In this document: positions 19,138 through 28,710 of the stretch, piece after piece
Position numbering within the stretch: the first letter of the stretch is position 1
Layout: each line of letters starts with the position of its first letter
DNA from: Paracoccus solventivorans
Lineage (GTDB): Bacteria; Pseudomonadota; Alphaproteobacteria; Rhodobacterales; Rhodobacteraceae
Direction: 5' to 3'
DNA: 64,000 nt
Assembly (NCBI RefSeq): GCF_900142875.1
Contig: NZ_FRCK01000006.1
Span: forward strand, 1 to 64,000
Translations under genes and position numbers: made by a program
Notes under the pieces: generated by a model
What the model was told of the DNA's origin: nothing
The model's database searches: none
What the model saw: only the letters and a program-made list of their open reading frames with translations

Positions 19138-19309
19138 GGCGGCGGGATATCGGCCCCCGGCACGCATCGTGGAAGCCGGCAACCCGGGCATCCAGGGTGC
19201 CCGCCGCCACTACCTCGCGCATCCGCTGCGTGATCTGCGGGTAATAATGCCGGTTGGGCCCGGCCATCAGCACCCCGCTCGGGTGGCAGCTCCCGGTCAA
19301 GTGTCGGCG
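19138..19309 (-). pseudogene. Decayed second extra copy of the tgt 3' end
   Basis: On the minus strand this block reads residues matching the end of Tgt: HYYPQITQRMREVVAAGTLD then VAGFHDACRG and a stop at CTAG (19134-19137), against [30 protein letters not shown] in the true gene. It is in frame down to the stop codon but lacks the start and core of the gene. It lies exactly 350 bases from the real tgt stop, i.e. two repeat periods of 175. Confidence 0.85.
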
Positions 19310-19484
19310 CTAGATCGGTAGAATATCGCCCTCGGCGCGCTCTGCATGGAAGCCGGCGACCCAGGCATCCAGAGCCCGCCGCGATCGCCTCGCGCATCCG
19401 CTGCATGATCTGCGAGTCATAATGCCGGTTGAGCCCGGCCATCAGCATCCCGCTCGGCGGGCAGCTCTCAGTCAAGCCTCGACG
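19310..19484 (-). pseudogene. Decayed first extra copy of the tgt 3' end
   Basis: On the minus strand, directly after the tgt stop and a ~36-base linker, comes a second copy of the last ~46 codons: [20 protein letters not shown] matches the Tgt C-terminus, then a small deletion shifts the frame (CLGRRLPCRARRG corresponds to [12 protein letters not shown] in another frame). It ends in the same CTAG stop context at 19310. The linker of this copy and of the distal copy are also alike. Confidence 0.85.
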
Positions 19485-20612
19485 CTAGAGCGGCTCGATA
19501 TCGCCCCCCGCGCGCTCTGCGTGGAAGCCGGCCACCCAGTCCTCCAGCGTCCCCGCCGCGATCGCCTCGCGCATCTGCTGCATGATCTGCTGATAGTAAT
19601 GCAGGTTGTGCCAGGTCAGCAGCATCCCCGAAATCATCTCTCCGGCCCGGAACACATGGTGCAGATAGGCGCGGGAATAGCCGGTGCAGGCGGGGCAGGT
19701 GCAGGTCTCGTCCAGGGGCCTCGGGTCGTCGGCGTGGCGGGCGTTCTTGATGTTGATCTGCCCGCGCCGGGTCCACGCCTGCCCGGTGCGCCCGGAACGC
19801 GAGGGCAGCACGCAGTCCATCATGTCCACTCCGCGCTGCACTGCGCCCACGATGTCGTCGGGCTTGCCGACCCCCATCAGGTAGCGCGGCTGCTCGGCGG
19901 GCAGCAGGTGGGTGGCATAGTCGAGCACGCTCAGCATGGCCTCTTGCCCCTCGCCCACGGCCAGCCCGCCGATGGCGTAGCCGTCGAAACCGATCCGGCG
20001 CAGGGCTGCGGCCGATTCCTCGCGCAGGTCGCGTTCCACGCCCCCCTGCATGATCCCGAACAGCGCATGGCCGGGGCGGTCGCCGAAGGCGTCGCGCGAG
20101 CGTTGTGCCCAGCGCATCGACAGGCGCATCGCCTCGGCCTGCCGCTCATGCGTCGCGGGCAGCGCCGGGCATTCGTCAAAGGCCATCACGATGTCGGATC
20201 CTAGCAGCCGCTGGATCTCCATGCTGGTTTCCGGCGACAGGAAATGGCGAGAGCCGTCGACGTGGCTGGAAAAGGTCACGCCCTCTTCGGTCAGCTTGCG
20301 CAGCTCGGACAGGCTCATCACCTGGAAGCCGCCGGAATCGGTCAGGATCGGGCGGGACCAGTTCATGAACCGGTGCAGCCCACCCAGCCGGGCGATGCGC
20401 TCGGCCCCCGGGCGCAGCATCAGGTGATAGGTGTTGCCCAGCAGGATGTCGGCGCCGGTGGCGCGCACCGATTCCGGCAGCATCGCCTTGACCGTGCCGG
20501 CGGTGCCCACGGGCATGAAGGCCGGGGTGCGGATCTCGCCCCGCGGGGTGCGGATGACGCCGCTGCGGGCGCGCCCGTCGGTGGCGCTCAGGGTAAAGGA
20601 AAAGCCGCTCAT
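19485..20612 (-). CDS. tgt: tRNA-guanine(34) transglycosylase
   Basis: A 375-residue enzyme that exchanges guanine for preQ1 (queuosine precursor) at the wobble position of tRNAs with GUN anticodons. Catalytic and substrate words present: [23 protein letters not shown] with the first aspartate, [36 protein letters not shown] with the nucleophilic aspartate, and the zinc site [16 protein letters not shown]. The start at 20612 gives MSGFSF; the longer frame upstream is not conserved. Two decayed copies of its 3' end follow in tandem. It lies downstream of the olsB-like gene on the same strand. Confidence 0.97.
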   Translation of the reverse strand: MSGFSFTLSATDGRARSGVIRTPRGEIRTPAFMPVGTAGTVKAMLPESVRATGADILLGNTYHLMLRPGAERIARLGGLHRFMNWSRPILTDSGGFQVMSLSELRKLTEEGVTFSSHVDGSRHFLSPETSMEIQRLLGSDIVMAFDECPALPATHERQAEAMRLSMRWAQRSRDAFGDRPGHALFGIMQGGVERDLREESAAALRRIGFDGYAIGGLAVGEGQEAMLSVLDYATHLLPAEQPRYLMGVGKPDDIVGAVQRGVDMMDCVLPSRSGRTGQAWTRRGQINIKNARHADDPRPLDETCTCPACTGYSRAYLHHVFRAGEMISGMLLTWHNLHYYQQIMQQMREAIAAGTLEDWVAGFHAERAGGDIEPL

Positions 20613-20662
20613 CGCCCGGCTTCTAGCCCTCCGCCGCGCAGGCGGCAACCGCGGCTGCTTTC

Positions 20663-20710
20663 ATCGTGTCCAAATATCCCGCGGGGGCGCGGGGGCGCAA
20701 AGCCCCCGCT
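20663..20710 (-). repeat. Dispersed GGGATATTT hairpin element, copy 4
   Basis: Between the olsB-like gene and tgt on the minus strand: the hairpin GCGGGGGCTTTGCGCCCCCGC (20709-20689, given in part), then CCCCGCGGGATATTTGGACA and CGATGAAAG. Located about 15 bases after the upstream gene stop, so likely a transcript-end structure. Confidence 0.6.
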
Positions 20711-20724
20711 GCGGCTGCGCATCT

Positions 20725-21490
20725 TCAGCCCGCCAGCCGCCGCAGGGCGCGCACCCGCGCGGGCGGGATCAGCCGCACCTCGACCCCGGTGAACACATGC
20801 ATGGTGCGCAGCTCGCGGTCCAGCACCGCGTGGTCGCTGACCCAGCCCCCCATCGCCAGATAGCTGCGCAGCAGCGGCGGTAGCCCGGCGCGGGCGCTTG
20901 CGGGGTCGGCGGCCGCCGGCAGGGCGGCAAAGCGGCAGACCTCGGGCGCCTTGACGCCGGGGCGCCAGCGCGGCGGCGCCCGGTGGCGGTCGCGCAGCAG
21001 CGCAAAGGCGCGCGCGTGGCCGCCCGCATCCAGCCCGGCGAAGGACGAGCAGCCGAACAGCAGCCCCCGCCCCGGTCTCGTCCACCTGCCGCGCCAGCGC
21101 CGCCCAGGCCAGGCGCAGGATCTCGGGGTGGGAATGGGCGGGATCGACGCAGAACCGCCCGACCTCGATCATCGGCTCGGGGAAGTCGCGCAGCCGCGAC
21201 AGCTCGTAATGCTGCGCCGAATAGCTGCGCCCGATCTCGGCCCCCGAGCCGAGCGGCAGCCAGCGGAAACAGGCCGCCAGCCGTCCCGATTCGCGGTGCT
21301 CGACCAGCATGTGCCGGCAGTGCGCGTCCAGCGGGTCGGCGTCCTCGCCCGTCTCCGCCTCCGGCCCGGCCCAGGCGGACACCAGCGCGGGGGCGCGGAA
21401 ACAGCGGAACCGCAGCTGCCGCGCCGCGCGCAGGTCGCAGGCGTCCGTGGCGATGCGGACCCGGTAGCGTCCGGTCTGAAGCTGGGGCAT
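20725..21490 (-). pseudogene. olsB: OlsB-like ornithine lipid acyltransferase with a frameshift
   Basis: From ATG 21490 the frame encodes the first half of a GNAT-type ornithine N-acyltransferase (OlsB): RATRQLRF-like start RAARQLRFRCF, DPLDAHCRHMLVEH, and FPEPMIEVGRFCVDP. In a run of five C at 21064-21068 (G on the coding strand) the frame is lost. With one base fewer it continues LLFGCSSFAGLDAGGHARAF, YLAMGGWVSDHAVLDREL, MHVFTGVEVRLIPPAR and stops at 20725, for a 254-residue protein of normal family length. OlsB makes the lyso-ornithine lipid of phosphate-free membrane lipids. The indel in a homopolymer could be a sequencing error, slippage, or a true recent inactivation. Confidence 0.82.
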
Positions 21491-21644
21491 CGCGCCACTC
21501 TCCTGGGACGCCTGCCCCCGTTGCCGGGGCGGCGGGCCGCAAGGGCCCACCCGCAGGCGCGCTTGTCTGGCCGCTTCATAGCCCTAAATTGGAACCGATG
21601 CACAATGGAAACGCCCGGGAAATCACCGGGGAAAGGGAAAACCG

Positions 21645-22043
21645 ATGACAGAGAGGATCACCCGCCCGGACGCCGAGTGGCGCGAGCTGCTGGACCCCGA
21701 GACCTATCGCGTGACGCGGCAGGCGGGGACCGAGCGTCCGTTCTCGCACCCCGGGTTTCCGCAGGGGCCGGGGCATTATGTCTGCGCCTGCTGCGGGGCG
21801 CGGCTGTTCGACGGCGACCAGAAGTTCGAAAGCCATTGCGGCTGGCCCAGCTTCAGCCGCGCCGGCGGCGAGATCGGGGAACATCGCGACACCAGCCACG
21901 GCATGATTCGCACCGAGGTCCGCTGCGAGCGCTGCGACGCGCATCTGGGGCATGTGTTCCCGGACGGGCCGCCGCCGACCGGGCTGCGCTATTGCATCAA
22001 CGGGGTGGCGCTGCGCTTTGTCCCCGAGGCCGCGGCGGGCTGA
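21645..22043 (+). CDS. msrB: Peptide-methionine (R)-S-oxide reductase
   Basis: A 132-residue MsrB that reduces the R-epimer of methionine sulfoxide in proteins. Zinc-binding CxxC pairs are in [11 protein letters not shown] and [25 protein letters not shown] and the catalytic cysteine in [12 protein letters not shown] are present. Monocistronic; divergent from the olsB-like gene across a ~150-base spacer. Confidence 0.96.
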   Translation: MTERITRPDAEWRELLDPETYRVTRQAGTERPFSHPGFPQGPGHYVCACCGARLFDGDQKFESHCGWPSFSRAGGEIGEHRDTSHGMIRTEVRCERCDAHLGHVFPDGPPPTGLRYCINGVALRFVPEAAAG

Positions 22044-22077
22044 ACCGCCCGGCCGGGGCCCCGGACCACCGGCCGAA

Positions 22078-22536
22078 TCACTGGTTCAGGAAATCGCCGG
22101 GATTGAAGCGGCCGATATTGCCCAGAAGCTGCCGCAGCAGCCCGGAATCGACCACGCCGGTATCGGTCACGCGCCGCGACAGGGTGACGACGCGGCCGCG
22201 TTCCAGCCCGAAACGCTCGATGTTGGAAACGGTGCCGTTCTGGTCGAAGCTGATCGCCACCACCTGCCGTTCCACCTCGCGCGGCTGGCGCACGCCGAAA
22301 CGTTCCCAGCGCGAGCCGACGTAATACCAGCCCGCCCCGGTCAGCAGCCCCTGCGAGCTGGGCAGGCCGATCAGATATTCCAGTTCCTCTTGCCGGGTCT
22401 GGCCGACGACCACCTGCGCAAGCTCGTCGTCGGTCGGCAGATAGCCGTGGTTGCGGTACATCCGCGTGCAGCCGGCCGCCGCCACCAGCGGGGCGGCCAG
22501 GGCCAGGGCGATCACCCGCCGGCGGGTCGTGGTCAT
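22078..22536 (-). CDS. bamE: Outer membrane assembly lipoprotein BamE
   Basis: A 152-residue lipoprotein of the SmpA/OmlA (BamE) family. The signal peptide ends in the lipobox VAAAGC (cysteine at about residue 23); the mature part has the family pattern HGYLPTDDELAQVVVGQTRQ-like opening, LIGLPSSQG and WYYVGSRWERFG. BamE stabilises the beta-barrel assembly machine at the inner face of the outer membrane. The start at 22536 is chosen because it opens a normal lipoprotein signal. Divergent from the DUF177 gene, as usual in Rhodobacterales. Confidence 0.93.
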   Translation of the reverse strand: MTTTRRRVIALALAAPLVAAAGCTRMYRNHGYLPTDDELAQVVVGQTRQEELEYLIGLPSSQGLLTGAGWYYVGSRWERFGVRQPREVERQVVAISFDQNGTVSNIERFGLERGRVVTLSRRVTDTGVVDSGLLRQLLGNIGRFNPGDFLNQ

Positions 22537-22788
22537 CGTTGCCGTCCCTTCGTTCCACGCACCGCGCCCCCGTGATGATCGCCCCCGGGCCGTTCTGCCG
22601 GGCCTTTCGGGCGCAATCGGTGTCGCTGGCGCTGTCGGTGCCATGCCCGCCCCCCGTCAGGAACGACCCTGGCGGTTGACGGCGCCCGACCCGCTTAGCA
22701 AACTCGCCAGCGCCGCTCAAGAACATCGGGCGGGCGCGGCCCACTCCTCGGCCCCGCCGCCACAGCTCCAGACCCCAAGGCCCAAGAC

Positions 22789-23337
22789 ATGTCCCCTGCC
22801 CCCTATTCCCACAAGCTGCGGGTGTCGCAGCTGAACGCGCGCCGCCCCCTGGCGCTGGAGCTTGCCCCGGATGCCGAGGCGCGCGCCCGCATCGCTGCAC
22901 ATCTGGGGCTGCTGGCGCTGCCGCAGCTGCGGCTGACCGGCACGCTTTCCCCCGCCCCGAACGATTCCTGGCTGCTCGAGGGGCGGCTGACCGCGCAGGT
23001 GGAACAGGGCTGCGTGGTGACGCTGGCCCCGGTCGCGACCGCCATCGCCGAGGACATCCGCCGGGTCTATTCCCCCCATGCCACCGCCCCCGAGGGCGAC
23101 GAGATCGAGATGCCCGATGACGAGATCGAGCCCCTGGGCCCGGTCATCGACCCCGGCGAGGTGCTGGTCGAGGAGCTGTCGCTGGCGCTGCCGCTTTACC
23201 CGCGCGCCCCCGGCGCGGCGCTGCCCGACGATCCCGGCGCCGACGAGGCGGCCGGGGAGGAGGCGGGCGACACCCGCCGCCCCTTTGCCGGGCTGGCGGC
23301 GCTGCTGCGCAAGGACGGGGACGACAACGGCAACTGA
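22789..23337 (+). CDS. DUF177 (YceD) family protein
   Basis: A 182-residue soluble acidic protein of the DUF177/YceD family. The family core has a cysteine-containing word, here LTAQVEQGCVVTL, and the ending IDPGEVLVEELSLALPLYPRAPG. Homologues lie next to rpmF in most proteobacteria, and a role linked to 23S rRNA accumulation has been proposed for plant and bacterial members. Here it precedes rpmF-plsX-fabH, the classic arrangement. Confidence 0.93.
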   Translation: MSPAPYSHKLRVSQLNARRPLALELAPDAEARARIAAHLGLLALPQLRLTGTLSPAPNDSWLLEGRLTAQVEQGCVVTLAPVATAIAEDIRRVYSPHATAPEGDEIEMPDDEIEPLGPVIDPGEVLVEELSLALPLYPRAPGAALPDDPGADEAAGEEAGDTRRPFAGLAALLRKDGDDNGN

Positions 23338-23489
23338 GCCGTCCCCGCGCCGCGGCGGCGATCCTCCGCATTTTTCCTTGGCCCTTGCGGCTTTCCGGTT
23401 TGTGACGTATCTGCGCGGTTCGATCCGAAACATGACACGGCGGGAATCTGCGGATTCGCGCCGTCCATCTTGCCACCGAAGGTTGTCCC

Positions 23490-23696
23490 ATGGCCGTCCC
23501 TCAGAACCGAGTTACCCGGTCCCGCCGCAACATGCGCCGCTCGCATGACGGCCTGTCCGCCGCGAACCCGAACGAATGCCCCAACTGCGGCGAGCTCAAG
23601 CGCCCGCATCACGTCTGCCCCTCGTGCGGTCACTATGCCGACCGCGAAGTCGTCGCGCAGGCGAACGACATCGACCTGGACGACGACGCAGCCTGA
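23490..23696 (+). CDS. rpmF: 50S ribosomal protein L32
   Basis: A 68-residue L32, beginning [20 protein letters not shown]. It keeps the four-cysteine zinc ribbon: [23 protein letters not shown] spacer of about 150 bases separates it from the DUF177 gene, so it may have its own promoter; 19 bases separate it from plsX. Confidence 0.98.
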   Translation: MAVPQNRVTRSRRNMRRSHDGLSAANPNECPNCGELKRPHHVCPSCGHYADREVVAQANDIDLDDDAA

Positions 23697-23715
23697 TTGA
23701 CCGCCGCAGGGTGCG

Positions 23716-24909
23716 ATGACCACCGCGCTTGTCCAGTCTGATCCGACCCTGCCCGGCCCGCCCGGGTCGGTCGTGATTTCAGTCGATGCGATGGGGGGCG
23801 ACCGCGGCCCGGCGGCCGTGATCGCCGGCATTGCGAAAAGCGCGCAGAAGAACCCGGACATCCGCTTCATCGTCCACGGCCCCGAGCCGGAACTGCGCCG
23901 CCTGATCGCCCGCCGCTCGAAACTGGCCGGGCGCTGCGACATCCGCCATGCCGAGGGCGTCGTCACCATGGACGACAAGCCCGGGCAGGTGGTGCGCTCG
24001 GCGCAGGGCACCTCGATGTGGTCGGCGGTCGAATCGGTCCGCAACGGCGAGGCGACGGTCGCGGTCAGCTGCGGCAACACCGGCGCGCTGATGGCGCTGT
24101 CGATGCTGCGGCTGCGCAAGCTGCCCGGGGTGAACCGGCCGGCCATCGCGGTGCTGTGGCCCTCGCGCGGACCGCAGGGGTTCAACATCATCCTCGACGT
24201 GGGCGCCGACATCCGCGCCGACGCCACCGACCTGCTGCAATATGCGATGATGGGGGCGTCCTACGCCCGCAACGGGCTGGGGCTGACGCGGCCGCGCGTC
24301 GGGCTGCTGAACGTCGGGACCGAGGACCACAAGGGCCGCCCCGAGCTGAAAGAGGCCCACCGCCTGATCGCCGCCGCCGCCGCGGTCGAGGGCGCCAACA
24401 TGGATTACGTCGGCTTCGTCGAGGGCGGCGACATGATGAGCGCCCGCGTGGATGTGATCGTCACCGACGGTTTCACCGGCAACGTGGCCTTGAAGACCGG
24501 CGAGGGGACGGCCAAGCTGGTCGGAGATTTCCTCAAGGACGCCTTCGCCAACTCGATCATGTCGAAATTCGCCGCTCTCCTGGCCATGACCTCGCTGAAG
24601 CGGCTGCAGAAGCGGATCGACCCGCGCCGGGTCAACGGCGGCGTGTTCCTGGGGCTGAACGGCACGGTGGTGAAATCCCACGGCGCCGCCGACGCAACCG
24701 GCGTCTCCGCGGCGGTCAAGCTGGCGTTCCAGCTGGCGCGCTCGGGGTTCAACGACCGGCTCAAGATGCGGGTGGCACAGGCGGCCGAGGCCGCGGAACA
24801 GGCGGGCCCCGCCGAAGGCTGGGCCGAGCAGCCCGCAGAACCGGCCGCCGGGCCGGCCCAACAGGACGCGGCATCGGGCCGTACCCCACAGGCAGAGGCA
24901 GGACATTGA
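23716..24909 (+). CDS. plsX: Phosphate acyltransferase PlsX
   Basis: A 397-residue enzyme making acyl-phosphate from acyl-ACP for phospholipid synthesis. The start of the conserved domain is VVISVDAMGGDRGPAAVIAG; other words are VSCGNTGALMALSMLRLRK, NVGTEDHKGRPELKEAH, and GGVFLGLNGTVVKSHGAAD. A Pro/Ala-rich tail of about 45 residues extends beyond the domain. Its stop overlaps the fabH start by one base (TGATG). Confidence 0.97.
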   Translation: MTTALVQSDPTLPGPPGSVVISVDAMGGDRGPAAVIAGIAKSAQKNPDIRFIVHGPEPELRRLIARRSKLAGRCDIRHAEGVVTMDDKPGQVVRSAQGTSMWSAVESVRNGEATVAVSCGNTGALMALSMLRLRKLPGVNRPAIAVLWPSRGPQGFNIILDVGADIRADATDLLQYAMMGASYARNGLGLTRPRVGLLNVGTEDHKGRPELKEAHRLIAAAAAVEGANMDYVGFVEGGDMMSARVDVIVTDGFTGNVALKTGEGTAKLVGDFLKDAFANSIMSKFAALLAMTSLKRLQKRIDPRRVNGGVFLGLNGTVVKSHGAADATGVSAAVKLAFQLARSGFNDRLKMRVAQAAEAAEQAGPAEGWAEQPAEPAAGPAQQDAASGRTPQAEAGH

Positions 24910-25880
24910 TGCGACGTTCGGTGGTGCGCGGAACGGGGCATTACCTGCCCTCGCGCGTGGTCGAGAACAGCTTTTTCGAGCAGACGCTCGACACCACGGA
25001 CGAATGGATCCGCACCCGCACCGGGATCGAGCGGCGGCATTTCGCGGCCGAGGACGAGTTCACCTCGGACCTGGCGCTGGCGGCGGCGCGCGACGCGCTG
25101 GACCGCGCCGGCATGACCGCCGACGACATCGACGCGATCGTGCTGGCGACCTCGACCCCCGACCTGACCTTCCCGGCGGTGGCGACGATGGTGCAGGCCG
25201 CGCTGGGGATGACCCGCGGCTTTGCCTATGACGTGCAGGCGGTCTGCGCCGGCTTCGTCTTTGCGCTGGCCAATGCCGACGGGCTGATCCGCACCGGCCA
25301 GGCCGACCGGGTGCTGGTGATCGGCGCCGAGACCTTCAGCCGGATCATGGACTGGACCGACCGCGGCACCTGCGTGCTGTTCGGCGACGGCGCCGGCGCC
25401 GTGATCCTGGAAGCCGCCGAGGGCAAGGGCGACAGCAGCGACCGCGGGATCCTCGCCTGCGACCTCAACAGCGACGGCAAGCTGCGCGACCTGCTTTACG
25501 TGGACGGCGGCGTCAGCCGCACCGGCACCGCGGGGGTGCTGCGGATGCAGGGCAACTTGGTGTTCCGCCACGCGGTGGAAAAACTCGCCGCCACCGCCAA
25601 CCGGGTGCTGGACAAGGCCGGGCTGGCGCCCGCGGACGTGGACTGGCTGGTCCCGCACCAGGCCAATCTGCGCATCATCACCGGCACCGCGCAAAAGATG
25701 GGCCTGCCGGTCGAGCGGGTGGTGCTGACCGTGGCCGACCACGGCAACACCTCGGCCGCCTCGATCCCGCTGGCGCTGTCGGTCGCCGACCGCGAGGGCC
25801 GCTTCAAACCGGGCGACGTGGTGCTGACCGAGGCCATCGGCGGCGGCATGAGCTGGGGCAGCGTCGTCCTGCGCTGGTAA
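24909..25880 (+). CDS. fabH: 3-oxoacyl-ACP synthase III
   Basis: A 323-residue condensing enzyme that starts fatty acid elongation from acetyl-CoA and malonyl-ACP. Nucleophile C113 is in VQAVCAGFVFAL; the histidine is in PHQANLRII and the asparagine in DHGNTSAASIPLAL. ATG 24909 is translationally coupled to plsX. In many Rhodobacterales fabH is followed by ihfA; here a repeat-filled spacer follows instead. Confidence 0.97.
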   Translation: MRRSVVRGTGHYLPSRVVENSFFEQTLDTTDEWIRTRTGIERRHFAAEDEFTSDLALAAARDALDRAGMTADDIDAIVLATSTPDLTFPAVATMVQAALGMTRGFAYDVQAVCAGFVFALANADGLIRTGQADRVLVIGAETFSRIMDWTDRGTCVLFGDGAGAVILEAAEGKGDSSDRGILACDLNSDGKLRDLLYVDGGVSRTGTAGVLRMQGNLVFRHAVEKLAATANRVLDKAGLAPADVDWLVPHQANLRIITGTAQKMGLPVERVVLTVADHGNTSAASIPLALSVADREGRFKPGDVVLTEAIGGGMSWGSVVLRW

Positions 25881-25936
25881 CCGCGCAGCCCCTCCTGCCT
25901 CGCTCACCCAGTCCAGACGCCGCACGAGCTCCCGCT

Positions 25937-26180
25937 CCGGCTCTCCTTCATCTCGCTTCCAATGGCCGGCATTCTGCCGCCCGGCGCGCGCGCCCGCTTC
26001 CCGGCTCTCCCATCTTGCTTCCAGTGGCGGGCGTGCTGCCGTCCGGAGCGCGTCCCTCCCCAGCCATCCTTCATCTTGCTGCAAGTCGCGGGCGTGCTAC
26101 CTGCCCCCGCCCGCTCCCGGCTCTTTCATCCTGCAGCAAGTCGCAGGCGGACTCCCGCGCCCCCCTCCCCGGCCCGTTCT
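25937..26180. repeat. Degenerate ~58-60 bp tandem repeats between fabH and hisF
   Basis: The 400-base spacer after fabH holds no gene that I can support. It contains at least four units, each opening CGGCTCT or CAGCCAT, then (T/C)(T/C)CATC(T/C)TGC and GCGGGCGTGCT-like words. Units begin at about 25938, 26001, 26060 and 26118, with a fifth partial unit at about 26170 that merges with the dispersed hairpin element. Spacing is 58-63 bases. Divergence between units is 20-30% by eye. Confidence 0.6.
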
Positions 26181-26230
26181 TCATCACGAAAATATCCCAC
26201 GGGGGTGCGGGGGTGTGAAACCCCCGCTGC
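26177..26230 (-). repeat. Dispersed GGGATATTT hairpin element, copy 5
   Basis: On the minus strand: GCGGGGGTTTCACACCCCCGC hairpin (26227-26207, given as core words GCGGGGGT and ACCCCCGC), then CCCCCGTGGGATATTTTCG and TGATGAAGAA. It lies about 60 bases upstream of hisF, in the opposite orientation to both neighbouring genes. Confidence 0.6.
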
Positions 26231-26288
26231 AACCGCGCCCCCGCGCAAACCCGCTTTCCATGGCCCGTGCCTCGCGCTATCAGGCGCC

Positions 26289-27046
<758 letters not shown>

Positions 27047-27050
<4 letters not shown>

Positions 27051-27361
27051 GCGCGCTGGAACGGCTGGCCGCCACCGTCGAATCCCGCCGCGGCGCCGAC
27101 CCCGAGTCCAGCTGGACCGCGAAGCTCCTGTCCCGCGGCCCCGAGAAATGCGCCGAGAAATTCGGCGAGGAAGCCGTCGAGGCGATCATCGAGGCCGTGC
27201 GCGGCGACCGCGCGCGTCTGACCTCGGAAGCCGCCGACGTGCTGTATCACCTGCTGGTGATGCTGGCCGCGCGCGGGGTGACGCTGGCCGAGGTGCTGGC
27301 GGAACTCGAACGCCGCGAGGGGGTTTCGGGGATCAAGGAAAAAGCCTCGCGCCCCGGCTGA
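27047..27361 (+). CDS. hisE: Phosphoribosyl-ATP pyrophosphatase
   Basis: A 104-residue all-alpha MazG-like protein hydrolysing phosphoribosyl-ATP to phosphoribosyl-AMP, the second histidine step. The metal-binding words [17 protein letters not shown] and [14 protein letters not shown] are present. It is a stand-alone HisE (not fused to HisI), coupled to hisF by an ATGA overlap. Confidence 0.96.
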
Positions 27362-27395
27362 TCCCGGGCCGCCGCCACCAGCGGAAAGCCCGACC

Positions 27396-27929
27396 ATGGA
27401 CGCAATTACCGACGAACTGCTGCGCGCCTTCGACCCGGTCGGGGCGCTGCCCCTGCAGGTGGCCGCGATCCGGCTGGCGGCGGCGATGCTGTTGGGCGGC
27501 ATCATCGGCTGGGAACGCGAGGTGCATTCCCGTGCCGCCGGGCTGCGCACGCATATGATGATCTCTCTCGCCGCCGCGGTGTTCGCGATCCTGGCGATGG
27601 AGCTGGTGCATTTCGAGGCGGTCCCCGGGCAGCAGATGCGCGTCGACCCGCTGCGGCTGATCGAGGCGGTGACCTCGGGCGTGGCCTTCCTCGCCGCGGG
27701 GTCGATCGTGGTCAGCGGGGTCAGCGTACGCGGGATCACCACCGGGGCCTCGATGTGGCTCTGCGGGGCGATCGGGCTGGCCTGCGGCATGGGCGATCTG
27801 TCGCTGGCGCTGCTGACCACGGCGCTGGCGATGACGGTGCTGTGGCTGATCCACCGGCTGATCAGCCCGATGGCGCACAAGCTGAAAAAGCCGCAACCGC
27901 CCTCCTCCACGCCCCCCGGCGACAGCTGA
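27396..27929 (+). CDS. MgtC/SapB family membrane protein
   Basis: A 177-residue protein with four or five membrane helices and the family words AAAMLLGGIIGWERE, RAAGLRTHMMISLAAA and TGASMWLCGAIGLACGMG. MgtC proteins in pathogens help survival at low magnesium and interact with membrane ATPases; short SapB-type members have unproven roles. It follows hisE by 34 bases and may be transcribed with it, but the functional link is unclear. Confidence 0.88.
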   Translation: MDAITDELLRAFDPVGALPLQVAAIRLAAAMLLGGIIGWEREVHSRAAGLRTHMMISLAAAVFAILAMELVHFEAVPGQQMRVDPLRLIEAVTSGVAFLAAGSIVVSGVSVRGITTGASMWLCGAIGLACGMGDLSLALLTTALAMTVLWLIHRLISPMAHKLKKPQPPSSTPPGDS

Positions 27930-27996
27930 CCGGCTTGACCCCGCCGCCGCGCCCCGGCAGGTGTGGCCAAGGGCGGTCATCCAGCCGGAGCCAGCA

Positions 27997-28653
27997 GTGA
28001 TCATTTCGCATGGGCGCGCCTATGTGTTCGTCCACATCCCCAAGACCGGCGGCACCGCGCTGAGCCTGGCGCTGGAAGCCCGCGCCATGCGCGACGACAT
28101 CATCCTGGGCGACACCCCCAAGGCCCGCGCCCGCGCGCGGCGGCAAAGGACGCTGCAGGCGGCGGGGCGGCTGCGCAAGCACGCGACGCTGGCCGACATC
28201 GACGGGCTGATGACGCCGCACGAACTCGCGCGGATGTTCGTGGTGACGCTGGTGCGCAACCCCTGGGACCGGCTGGTCAGCTATTACCACTGGCTGCGCG
28301 TCCAGCGTTTCGACCATCCGGCGGTGGCGCTGGCGCAGGCGCTGGGGTTCGGCGAGTTCCTGCACCACCCGCAGACGCAGGAATCGTTCCGCGCCTGGCC
28401 CTATGGCGCCTGGCTGCGCGACCGGGACGGGGTGGAACGCTGCGATGCCTGGGTGCGGCTCGAGCATCTGGCCGCGGATCTGGCCCCGTTCGAGCGACAT
28501 CTGGGCTTTGCGCTGCAGATGCGGCGGGAGAATGCCTCGGACCGCGACCGCGACTGGCGGCGCTATTATTCCGACGCCGATGCGGCGCTGGTGGCGCGGC
28601 TTTGCGCGCCCGATATCGCGCGCTTTGGCTATCGCTTCGACCCGGGAGCATAG
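27997..28653 (+). CDS. Sulfotransferase family protein
   Basis: A 218-residue protein with the PAPS-binding motifs of membrane or glycan sulfotransferases: the 5'-phosphosulfate loop FVHIPKTGGTALS near the N-terminus and the 3'-phosphate loop VTLVRNPWDRLVSYYHWLR. The GTG start at 27997 has GGAG seven bases upstream and gives the correct short N-terminus. No signal peptide or membrane segment is evident. The acceptor is unknown; members in Rhodobacterales are often near polysaccharide or envelope genes, which is not the case here. Confidence 0.85.
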   Translation: MIISHGRAYVFVHIPKTGGTALSLALEARAMRDDIILGDTPKARARARRQRTLQAAGRLRKHATLADIDGLMTPHELARMFVVTLVRNPWDRLVSYYHWLRVQRFDHPAVALAQALGFGEFLHHPQTQESFRAWPYGAWLRDRDGVERCDAWVRLEHLAADLAPFERHLGFALQMRRENASDRDRDWRRYYSDADAALVARLCAPDIARFGYRFDPGA

Positions 28654-28710
28654 GCGGCGATGGACAGTCCCGCACCGCTTTGCGATCCTGCGGCCTAAGG
28701 GGGTGCGACG

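Noticed and set aside
19058..19475. Two small minus-strand frames after tgt with [13 protein letters not shown] words
   Set aside because: They are decayed copies of the tgt 3' end, lacking starts and core domain, so not separate genes.
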